NCBI RefSeq assembly: GCF_900114775.1
Contig: NZ_FOUE01000006.1
Coordinates: 62,001-126,000, forward strand
DNA: 64,000 nt
Direction: 5' to 3'
DNA from: Marinobacter zhejiangensis
GTDB lineage: Bacteria; Pseudomonadota; Gammaproteobacteria; Pseudomonadales; Oleiphilaceae
The notes under the pieces were generated by a model. It searched no databases. It was not told where the DNA came from and saw only the letters and a program-made list of their open reading frames with translations. This document shows positions 7,798 to 14,395 of this stretch, one piece after another (the stretch's first letter is position 1; each line of letters starts with the position of its first letter). Position numbers and translations under genes: made by a program.

Positions 7798-9246
7798 ATG
7801 AAACGCCTGGCAACACTGGACGCCTCCTGGCTGGCAGTAGATTCCGAAGACACGCCAATGCACGTTGGCACCATGCAGATTTTCTCGGTACCGGAGGGGG
7901 CTCCGGATACCTTCCTGCGGGACCTGGTCGAACGCATGAAGACACAGCGTGAGGTGGCCAAACCCTGGTGCTACAAACTATACCGCCCCGGGGCTTTGGG
8001 GCGCCTGCTGACCCCCGCATGGAAGATCGATCAGGACATCGATCTCGACTATCACGTGCGACACTCGGCGCTGCCTAAACCCGGCAGTGAGCGGGAACTG
8101 GGGGTTCTGATTTCCCGGCTGCATTCCAATCACCTGGATTTCAGCCGTCCGTTGTGGGAGTGCCACATCATTGAGGGCCTGGAAAATAACCGTTTTGCCC
8201 TCTACACCAAAATGCATCACTCTCTGATTGACGGCATCAGTGGCGTACGCCTGATGCAGCGAGTGCTGTCTACCGATCCGGAAGAGACCCACATGCTGCC
8301 GCCCTGGGCCGTTCGCCCGGAGCAGCGCCGCGCCAGCAAAGACGACAGCGATGCATCATTCAGTGGGGCGGTGTCGCAAGCCCTGGACGCGCTCAAGCTT
8401 CAGGCCGACATGGCCCCTCGGCTTTGGGGAGCGATGTCTCGACTGGTCAGCTCCATGCGCCATCCGGAAGACAGCCTTACAGCCCCGTTTACCGGACCGG
8501 TTTCACTGCTTAACCATCGGGTTACCGGGCAACGTCGTTTTGCCACCCAGCATTACCAGCTCGACCGGCTCCGCAAGCTGGCCAAAGTGGCCCAGGGCTC
8601 AATGAACGATATCGTTCTGTACCTGTGTGGCACTGCCTTGCGCCGCTTCCTGATCGAGCAGGGGGAGTTACCCGATACCGCACTGACCTCAGGTATTCCA
8701 GTCAGCATCCGCCCTGCGGATGACCAGAATACGGGTAACCAAATCAGTTTCATGATTGCCTCGCTGGCAACCGATGAGCCTGACCCGCTGACTCGTCTTC
8801 AGCACATCAAGAGTTCCACCCGGAAAGCCAAGGAGCACCTGCAGAAGCTACCCAAAGCCGCCCTCACCCAATACACCATGATGTTGATGTCGCCGTACAT
8901 CCTTCAGCTGATGACCGGGATGGGCGGGCGCATGCGGCCGGTATTCAACGTCACCATCTCCAACGTTCCCGGGCCCAGCAAGGCGCTGTACTACGAAGGG
9001 GCAAAGCTGGAGGCCATGTACCCGGTTTCGCTCATTGCCCACGGCGGCGCCCTGAACATCACCTGCCTGAGCTACGACGGCTCGTTGAACTTCGGGTTTA
9101 CCGGTTGTCGCGACACGCTGCCCAGCATGCAGAAGCTGGCGGTATATACCGGTGAAGCACTGGACGAGCTGGAAGCCCTGCTGATGCCCGAGGTGGCCAG
9201 CAACTCCGACCGGAGCGAGAAAGCCAAGACCCGGGCCAAGGGCTGA
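7798..9246 (+). CDS. Wax ester synthase / diacylglycerol acyltransferase (WS/DGAT)
   Basis: A 482-residue bifunctional acyltransferase that condenses acyl-CoA with fatty alcohol or diacylglycerol to make storage lipid. The catalytic HHxxxDG motif is at residues 140-146 (HHSLIDG), with the second His as general base. Other family blocks are PLWECHIIEGLENNRFALYTKMHH, SGIPVSIRPADD and NVTISNVPGPSKALYYEGA near the C-terminus. From memory the whole protein is very close to the WS2 enzyme of Marinobacter, which is the best taxonomic pointer in the window. The ATG follows GAGGACGACGA. The gene is monocistronic in appearance and runs toward a TetR-family regulator only 9 bases from its end. Confidence 0.93.
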   Translation: MKRLATLDASWLAVDSEDTPMHVGTMQIFSVPEGAPDTFLRDLVERMKTQREVAKPWCYKLYRPGALGRLLTPAWKIDQDIDLDYHVRHSALPKPGSERELGVLISRLHSNHLDFSRPLWECHIIEGLENNRFALYTKMHHSLIDGISGVRLMQRVLSTDPEETHMLPPWAVRPEQRRASKDDSDASFSGAVSQALDALKLQADMAPRLWGAMSRLVSSMRHPEDSLTAPFTGPVSLLNHRVTGQRRFATQHYQLDRLRKLAKVAQGSMNDIVLYLCGTALRRFLIEQGELPDTALTSGIPVSIRPADDQNTGNQISFMIASLATDEPDPLTRLQHIKSSTRKAKEHLQKLPKAALTQYTMMLMSPYILQLMTGMGGRMRPVFNVTISNVPGPSKALYYEGAKLEAMYPVSLIAHGGALNITCLSYDGSLNFGFTGCRDTLPSMQKLAVYTGEALDELEALLMPEVASNSDRSEKAKTRAKG

Positions 9247-9255
9247 TCGACCGAC

Positions 9256-9900
9256 TCAGCTGGAAAGAGGGGCTTGCTCGCCGGTGCGCCAGTGGGCAGC
9301 CCCGACAAAAATCAGCTGAAGAAAACGCGTGGTACGCTTACGAATCTGCTCAATCTGGTAGTCATCCTCCGGTGACACGCCAATCAGATCGGTCAGGCTG
9401 AAGGCCACCGTCCGCACCACCAGGTCACAGGTCAGCTCCAGGTCACCGTCATTGAGGTGGTCGACCAGGCGCAGGCGCCTCAGATCATTGCCAAGCTCAC
9501 TGGCAAAGAACCGCAACTCACTGCGAATTCCCTCCTGAACCGCCCGGCTCTCCCCGGCCATGCCCTGCGCCATGAATACAAAGAAGCTCCGGTTTTGCTG
9601 GACGTGACTGATGAAGATCGCCACCGACTCATCCATCAGACGATCCGCCTGCAACACATTGGCACGGGCTTCCCGCATCATTCGCCGCAGCACCAGCCCC
9701 AGCTCATCCACCAACTGAAGACCCAGGTCATCCATATTACGGAAGTGCCGATAGAACGATGTCGGCACCACCCCGGCCTGACGGGTGACTTCACGAATGC
9801 CCAGACTGGCAAAGTGACGCCCCTTGCCGACCAGCTCGAGCGCAGCGTTCATCAACTTGTCCCGGGTTTCACCCGGCTTACGGCGTTTTCGCTCAGTCAT
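9256..9900 (-). CDS. desT: TetR-family repressor, DesT-like
   Basis: The protein is 214 residues from the ATG at 9900 (MTERKRRKPGETRD); the longer frame to 10002 lacks family support. The N-terminal helix-turn-helix is at about residues 15-60 (AALELVGKGRHFASLGIREVTRQAGVVPTSFYRHFRNMDDLG), as in the DesT/FabR group. DesT of Pseudomonas senses the saturated-to-unsaturated acyl-CoA balance and represses desCB; FabR represses unsaturated fatty acid synthesis. The gene is divergent from a desC/desB pair, and a dyad typical of this group overlaps the desC promoter. The gene symbol rests on this synteny and on the helix-turn-helix similarity. Confidence 0.8.
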   Translation of the reverse strand: MTERKRRKPGETRDKLMNAALELVGKGRHFASLGIREVTRQAGVVPTSFYRHFRNMDDLGLQLVDELGLVLRRMMREARANVLQADRLMDESVAIFISHVQQNRSFFVFMAQGMAGESRAVQEGIRSELRFFASELGNDLRRLRLVDHLNDGDLELTCDLVVRTVAFSLTDLIGVSPEDDYQIEQIRKRTTRFLQLIFVGAAHWRTGEQAPLSS

Positions 9901-9970
9901 ACCCACAACGATCTCTGATACCTGCCTCCCGTTCTCCGGTTGGCCCACTCCCCAGAACGGGGACTGACAA

Positions 9971-9978
9971 GTGTACAC
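9971..9978. promoter_or_regulatory. desT: GTGTACAC half-operator on the desT side
   Basis: The palindrome GTGTACAC lies 71 bases before the desT start and repeats the outer half-sites of the larger dyad at 10150-10186, with a further TTGACAC 16 bases on. It could allow autoregulation. The rest of 9901-10149 is AT-rich and shows no ORF. Confidence 0.35.
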
Positions 9979-10128
9979 AAACCTGTCTGAAAGTTGACAC
10001 AATCCAAGTCATAACAGGCCATTAAACCTGAGAACTGCGTCAGAAACATCAGACCAACCAGATTAAATCGAAAATAATCTCTTAAAAACAGCACATTACA
10101 ACTGACAATCAAGCATAGACCCGGATCA

Positions 10129-10158
10129 TTGACACCTCAATTGCCACTTGTGTACATT
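10129..10158 (+). promoter_or_regulatory. desC: Likely desC promoter
   Basis: TTGACA at 10129-10134 and TACATT at 10153-10158 are spaced 18 bases apart. The -10 element lies inside the large dyad at 10150-10186, so a bound repressor would block RNA polymerase. Confidence 0.5.
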
Positions 10159-10186
10159 CGTTCACATAACGTGAACAACTGTACAC
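10150..10186. promoter_or_regulatory. DesT-type operator dyad before desCB
   Basis: Arms GTGTACATTCGTTCAC (10150-10165) and GTGAACAACTGTACAC (10171-10186) form an imperfect inverted repeat with a 5-base centre. The half-sites GTGTAC, GTTCAC, GTGAAC and GTACAC resemble operators of FabR/DesT repressors. It ends 14 bases before the desC ATG. Confidence 0.65.
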
Positions 10187-10200
10187 ATGAAGGATAAACC

Positions 10201-11304
10201 ATGCTGTCTATTCTGGAAAATAGCCGTTCCATACGCTGGCTCGGCAAGCAGCTCTTCAACCGCGAAGACCCCAGTGCCTTTTTTGATCCGCTGCTCAGCC
10301 AGCTTGACCCGATGATGGTGCGTCAGTACATCCCCGCGCGGGTTATTGAGATCTTTGATGAAACTGCCGACACCAAAACCTTCGTACTGAAACCAGCCAC
10401 GCGCTGGCCAGGCTTCGGTGCCGGACAACATGTGAACATCTGTATCGAAATCGATGGCACTCGCCATAACCGCACCTTCAGCCTGTCTTGCTCCCCTGAG
10501 CAGTGGCGGCAGCAGGGTACGGTATCCCTGACCATCAAACGCCTGCCTGGCGGTCGAGTCACCAACTGGATGCACGACAACCTCAAGCCCGGTGCAGTAC
10601 TGGGGCTGGGTGATGCCTTTGGTGAGTTCCAGCTGCCGGTCAACCCGGAACCGTTGCTGTACATTGCCGGCGGCAGTGGCATTACCCCGATCCTAAGCCA
10701 ACTGGAAAGCCTGGCCGGAGCCGACTGGCGTGCGCCGGTCACCCTGCTCTACTTCGTGCGTACCCAGGCCGATGTGATTGCCGCCGAGAAGCTGTACGCC
10801 ATCCAGCAACGCTGGCCCGCGTTCAGCCTGAACGTAGTCACCACCGAAGACGGTGACACCCCGCAATACCTGAGCGATCAGCATCTTGAGCAGGTACCCG
10901 GCGTCAACGCCCGCCGCTGTTACCTGTGTGGGCCGAAGGGCCTGATGGACCTGGCGAGCGAGCTGCTCCACCGTCGCGGAGTTACCGAGGATCGCATCCA
11001 CAGCACCTTTTTCTCCGCCCCCGCTGCCGCGTTGGTCAGCGATGAGCTGGGAGGGGAGGTTCGCTTCAGTCGCAGCGAACTGACGGTGTCATCCGAGGGT
11101 GATGCCGCCCTGCTCGACATCGCCGAGGCCGCGCGTCTGTCGCCACAGTCCGGATGCCGCATGGGTATCTGCCACCAGTGCAGTTGTCGGAAAACCAGCG
11201 GAACCGTCATCAACCGGCTCACAGGCAAAGCCTCTGGCCCTGGTGAGGAAAGCATTCAACTCTGTATTTCCATCCCCCAAGGGCCGGTCACTGTCGACCT
11301 TTAA
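10201..11304 (+). CDS. desC: Desaturase electron-transfer flavoprotein/ferredoxin reductase (DesC-like)
   Basis: A 367-residue reductase that passes electrons from NAD(P)H to the acyl-CoA desaturase encoded next. Domain order: FAD-binding barrel (HNRTFSLSCSPE, about residue 85, matches the RxYS-type FAD motif), NAD-binding domain (IAGGSGITPILSQLESL, about 150; YLCGPKGLMD, about 240) and a C-terminal [2Fe-2S] ferredoxin domain (GCRMGICHQCSC followed later by IQLC). AAGGA precedes the ATG. The gap to desB is 67 bases. It is probably co-transcribed with desB and repressed through the dyad just upstream. Confidence 0.88.
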   Translation: MLSILENSRSIRWLGKQLFNREDPSAFFDPLLSQLDPMMVRQYIPARVIEIFDETADTKTFVLKPATRWPGFGAGQHVNICIEIDGTRHNRTFSLSCSPEQWRQQGTVSLTIKRLPGGRVTNWMHDNLKPGAVLGLGDAFGEFQLPVNPEPLLYIAGGSGITPILSQLESLAGADWRAPVTLLYFVRTQADVIAAEKLYAIQQRWPAFSLNVVTTEDGDTPQYLSDQHLEQVPGVNARRCYLCGPKGLMDLASELLHRRGVTEDRIHSTFFSAPAAALVSDELGGEVRFSRSELTVSSEGDAALLDIAEAARLSPQSGCRMGICHQCSCRKTSGTVINRLTGKASGPGEESIQLCISIPQGPVTVDL

Positions 11305-11371
11305 CCCTGGCACCCCCACAAGAACAACGACACCGGGCTCCACAAACGAGCCCGGCGAAGGAGCACTGACC

Positions 11372-12451
11372 ATGAAAAAACTGACTGAAGAACAACTCAA
11401 CGAATTGCAACAGGATCTCGACGCCATCCGTGACGAGGTTCTGGCTGACCTGGGTGAACGCGATGCCAACTACATCCGCCGCATCATCCGCCTTCACCGT
11501 ACCCTGGAAATCGGCGGACGGGTCATGATGCCCTTCGGCTTCATCCCGCCGGTATTCGTTGCGGCGACGGTTTCCCTCGGCCTGGCCAAGATCATTGAGA
11601 ACATGGAAATCGGCCATAACGTCATGCACGGCCAGTACGACTGGATGAACGACCCATCATTGAATTCCCAGACCTACGAGTGGGATACGGTGTGCACCAG
11701 TGAATCCTGGCGCCGCACCCACAACTACGAGCACCATACCTACACCAACGTGATCGGCAAGGACCGGGACTACGGCTACGCCGTGCTGCGCCTGAGCGAC
11801 GACGTGAAATGGCACCCGGGGCACCTGCTCCAGTTCATTAACTACCTGCTGCTGACCGTATTCTTCCAGTGGGGGGTTGGAGTGCATGAACTTGAGAGTG
11901 AGCGGCTGCGCCGCCGGGAAATCACCTGGGCGTCGAAGTTGCCGTTCCTCAAGTCCTTTGTCCGCAAGGGGGGTCGCCAGGCATTCAAGGATTACGTCTT
12001 CTTCCCCTTGCTGACCTTCCCGGTCGCCCCGATCGTGCTGGCCGGTAACCTCGGCGCCAACCTGATCCGCAACCTGTGGTCATCCACGGTAATTTTCTGC
12101 GGCCACTTTACCCAGGACGCCGAGACGTTTACCGAGCAGGAGTGTGAAAACGAGAGCAAAGGGCATTGGTACCTGCGCCAACTGACCGGGTCCAGCAACT
12201 TCACCGGCAGCAACTTTGTCCACATGCTGAGTGGCCACTTGAGCTTCCAGGTCGAACACCACGTGTTCCCCGATCTCCCCGCCCACCGCTACAAGGAAAT
12301 CTCACCGAAGGTGCAGGCGGTGTGCGAGAAATACGGTATTCACTACAACACCGACAGTTTTGCCCGCCAGTACTGGACGGTACTCAAGCGCATTGGCAAA
12401 TTCTCACTGCCGGATCGGGTACGCCTGAAACTGGACACGCAACCGGCGTAA
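11372..12451 (+). CDS. desB: Acyl-CoA delta-9 fatty acid desaturase (DesB-like)
   Basis: The protein is 359 residues from the ATG at 11372, which follows AAGGAG; the open frame extends to 11099 but overlaps desC in another frame and is not used. It has the three histidine boxes of membrane diiron desaturases: GHNVMH (81-86), HNYEHH (117-122) and QVEHH near residue 300, with membrane segments between. The enzyme introduces a double bond into acyl chains using O2 and electrons from DesC. Its O2 dependence contrasts with the anaerobic respiration genes that follow. Transcription probably ends at a hairpin that lies inside the 3' end of convergent nsrR. Confidence 0.9.
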   Translation: MKKLTEEQLNELQQDLDAIRDEVLADLGERDANYIRRIIRLHRTLEIGGRVMMPFGFIPPVFVAATVSLGLAKIIENMEIGHNVMHGQYDWMNDPSLNSQTYEWDTVCTSESWRRTHNYEHHTYTNVIGKDRDYGYAVLRLSDDVKWHPGHLLQFINYLLLTVFFQWGVGVHELESERLRRREITWASKLPFLKSFVRKGGRQAFKDYVFFPLLTFPVAPIVLAGNLGANLIRNLWSSTVIFCGHFTQDAETFTEQECENESKGHWYLRQLTGSSNFTGSNFVHMLSGHLSFQVEHHVFPDLPAHRYKEISPKVQAVCEKYGIHYNTDSFARQYWTVLKRIGKFSLPDRVRLKLDTQPA

Positions 12452-12469
12452 CGGCCAAACGTCTCCGTC

Positions 12470-12907
12470 TCAGCCTATTTGCAGAAGCCGCACCAGTTGC
12501 GGCTTTTTTTGTTCGGGAAGAATGTCCGCCAGGGTGTACTTGTCCAGCGTGGCCAGGAACGCCTGCAGGGCTTCGGAGAGTATGCCCTTGAGCCCGCACA
12601 CCGGGGTGATGGTGCACTGGCTACCGGACGAAAAACACTCCACCAGTTCCAGGTCCTGTTCGGTTTCCCGCACCAGTAAGCCTACATTGATATCCCCAGG
12701 CGCCTTCGATAATCGCATCCCGCCATTCTTGCCCCGGACGGTCTCGATGTAGCCTTTCTTGTTGAGCTGGTGAACGACTTTCATCAGGTGGTTCTTGGAC
12801 ACCGAGTAGCTGTCCGAGATTTCCTGGATCGTAACCAGTTTGTCCGGTTGCAGTGCCAGGTAAATCAATACCCTGAGAGAGTAGTCGGTATAGCGAGTGA
12901 TGTGCAT
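12470..12907 (-). CDS. nsrR: NO-sensing Rrf2-family repressor NsrR
   Basis: A 145-residue regulator with an N-terminal winged helix (MHITRYTDYSLRVLIYLAL, EISDSYSVSKNHLMKVVHQLNKKGYIETVRGKNGG) and the three conserved cysteines that hold the NO-sensitive iron-sulfur cluster (ECFSSGSQCTITPVCGL, about residues 90-105). NsrR represses NO detoxification genes until NO damages the cluster. Two small membrane-protein genes lie upstream on the same strand (42- and 47-base gaps), so all three may form one operon running away from dnrN-norZ. An NsrR-like site at 13660-13682 sits between these divergent units, which suggests autoregulation as well as control of norZ. Confidence 0.9.
   Translation of the reverse strand: MHITRYTDYSLRVLIYLALQPDKLVTIQEISDSYSVSKNHLMKVVHQLNKKGYIETVRGKNGGMRLSKAPGDINVGLLVRETEQDLELVECFSSGSQCTITPVCGLKGILSEALQAFLATLDKYTLADILPEQKKPQLVRLLQIG
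12484..12510 (+). terminator. Intrinsic terminator of desCB inside nsrR 3' end
   Basis: AAGCCGC-7 nt-GCGGCTT followed by T7 in the plus direction, 33 bases past the desB stop. It overlaps codons for the last residues of nsrR (QKKPQLVRLLQ on the other strand), so the terminator doubles as coding sequence. Confidence 0.8.
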
Positions 12908-12949
12908 CCAAGGTCTCCGATGCGGGGGCAGGACGGGCCCGGAAAAAAA

Positions 12950-13312
12950 CTAGTACGACGGCCGCGACAGCAGGTAGCCCGCCAAGCCACAGAAAAACAG
13001 GCCCAACGAGGCCAGTAGCCAGAACGGCGAGCCGTTGTAGTACAGGATCAGCCAGCTGACCGAGAGCATGGTGCAGGCCAGCGCCTTGGCCTTGGGAGGC
13101 ACCACCTGCCTTGCCCGCCAATTCACGATTGTCGGTCCGAACCGTTCGTGGTTGAGCAGCCAAGTCTCAAACTCTGGTGAACTGCGTCCGGCGGCCCAGG
13201 CGGCAATCAGCACAAAAACCGTGGTCGGCAGCAACGGCAGGATCACCCCGGCAATGGCAAGGCCAACACAGAGGTAGGCCAGTAATCGATAACCGCCCTT
13301 ACTGATGGACAT
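12950..13312 (-). CDS. DUF454 (YbaN-like) inner-membrane protein
   Basis: The protein is 120 residues from the ATG at 13312. It matches the DUF454/YbaN family: YRLLAYLCVGLAIAGVILPLLPTTVFVLIAAWAAGRSSPEFETWLLNHERFGP, then a second hydrophobic half (LSVSWLILYYNG, LLASLGLFFCGLAGYLLSRP). The PLLPTTPF-like loop and the WLLNH-FGP stretch are family hallmarks. Function of the family is unknown; members are often found near respiratory or NO-related genes. It sits between a 71-aa membrane protein and nsrR on the same strand. The open frame extends further upstream in low-quality sequence and was trimmed. Confidence 0.75.
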   Translation of the reverse strand: MSISKGGYRLLAYLCVGLAIAGVILPLLPTTVFVLIAAWAAGRSSPEFETWLLNHERFGPTIVNWRARQVVPPKAKALACTMLSVSWLILYYNGSPFWLLASLGLFFCGLAGYLLSRPSY

Positions 13313-13359
13313 TGTCGCAGAGTCACCTGTCATATCTGGTAGGGCCATTCTAACCGCAT

Positions 13360-13575
13360 TCAATGCAGAGGTCTTCCCAGCGCACGCAGGGACACCAGCC
13401 TTACGATGTAAGCCACCTTGATCCCGGTCGCAAACAACAGCGTACCAATATGGGCCGCGACCTGGCCGAACATGGGCACCTTTGCAGCCAGTGGGTAGGC
13501 AATCAGAATCGTCACCACCAGCGCCACCAGAAACAAGGCCAACGTGGTATTTGCCATTGTCAGTAATTGTTTCAT
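13360..13575 (-). CDS. Small two-helix membrane protein
   Basis: A 71-residue protein with two hydrophobic segments (about residues 10-32 and 38-58) and a basic C-terminus. GAGGAA precedes the ATG at a normal distance. It is the first gene of a minus-strand run ending with nsrR and is divergent from dnrN-norZ, sharing a 133-base region with an NsrR-like site. No known family was recognised. Context suggests a role in the response to NO or nitrite, which is inference only. Confidence 0.6.
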   Translation of the reverse strand: MKQLLTMANTTLALFLVALVVTILIAYPLAAKVPMFGQVAAHIGTLLFATGIKVAYIVRLVSLRALGRPLH

Positions 13576-13659
13576 TGGTCGTTTCCTCTTCTCGAAACAG
13601 ACTCCTGGGCAGGGGTCGTCTCAATCAAAACAAATATTCTGTTTACATCTTATATTCAA

Positions 13660-13682
13660 AAGATGTATTTTGAAAGCATGTT
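13660..13682. promoter_or_regulatory. NsrR operator between dnrN-norZ and the nsrR run
   Basis: An 11-1-11 imperfect palindrome: half-site AAGATGTATTT (13660-13670) and GAAAGCATGTT (13672-13682). The first half differs from the known NsrR half-site AAGATGCATTT at one position; the second matches the complementary half at 8 of 11. A TACATCTT at 13644-13651 adds a further inverted half-site. It ends 26 bases before the dnrN ATG. The nearby nsrR gene supports the assignment. Confidence 0.75.
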
Positions 13683-13708
13683 AAAAAGAGACCGAAGAGG
13701 TACCGACC

Positions 13709-14395
13709 ATGATCACCTTGAGCGAACAACCCATTGGCCAACTGGCCCGAGACCTGCCGGGGGCCACCGCGGTGTTTCACCGGTTCAAACTGGACTTCTG
13801 CTGTGGCGGCGGGCAGTCCTTGCGGGAGGTTGCCACCCGTAAGGGAATTAATCTGGCCGATGTCCTGGAAGCACTGTCTTTGCTCCAGCAGGACACTCCG
13901 GATCTTGACCTGCTGACCCGGCTGGACGACCAACCGCTGGTGGAACACATCCTTACCCGCTACCACGACGTGCATCGCGAACAACTGCCCGAACTGATCC
14001 GCCTGGCCCAACGGGTAGAGCGAGTCCACGGCGGCCACCCCAGCTGCCCGGCGGGGCTCAGCGCTCATCTGGAGGAAATGGCGGCTGAGCTGGAAGCGCA
14101 CATGCAAAAAGAGGAGAAAATCCTGTTCCCGATGATCACCCGTGGGATGGCAGGCATGGCCGTGGCGCCGGTGCAGGTGATGCGCCACGAGCATGATGAC
14201 CACGGCGCAGCGCTGGATAAGCTGCTGGCGCTGACCCACGACCTGACCCTGCCGGAAGGCGCCTGCAACACCTGGCAGGCGTTGTACCGGGGGCTACAAA
14301 CCCTGAGGAATGACCTGATGGAACACATCCACCTGGAAAACAACGTGCTGTTCCAGCGCGTGGATGGCCAACTGGGAGGCGAGCACCATGGCTAA
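13709..14395 (+). CDS. dnrN: Iron-sulfur cluster repair protein DnrN/YtfE (RIC)
   Basis: A 228-residue diiron protein that restores iron-sulfur clusters damaged by NO. The N-terminal ScdA_N domain contains the family's double cysteine (DFCCGGG, Cys31-Cys32). The C-terminal hemerythrin-like four-helix bundle supplies histidines and glutamates (VEHILTRYHDVHREQLPEL, HLEEMAAELEAHMQKEEKILFP, MRHEHDDHGAALDKL, HIHLENNVLF). AGAGG precedes the ATG. Its stop overlaps the norZ start by 8 bases, so the two are translationally coupled and act together against NO. Expression is likely controlled by NsrR through the site just upstream. Confidence 0.92.
   Translation: MITLSEQPIGQLARDLPGATAVFHRFKLDFCCGGGQSLREVATRKGINLADVLEALSLLQQDTPDLDLLTRLDDQPLVEHILTRYHDVHREQLPELIRLAQRVERVHGGHPSCPAGLSAHLEEMAAELEAHMQKEEKILFPMITRGMAGMAVAPVQVMRHEHDDHGAALDKLLALTHDLTLPEGACNTWQALYRGLQTLRNDLMEHIHLENNVLFQRVDGQLGGEHHG

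Noticed and set aside
12950..13624. Full 224-aa reading of the DUF454 frame
   Set aside because: The upstream part overlaps the 71-aa gene in another frame and has no similarity; only the last 120 residues match the family.
13576..13708. Sigma-54/NorR type promoter before dnrN-norZ
   Set aside because: No GG-N10-GC element was seen and no norR gene is present in the window; the NsrR-like site explains regulation better.
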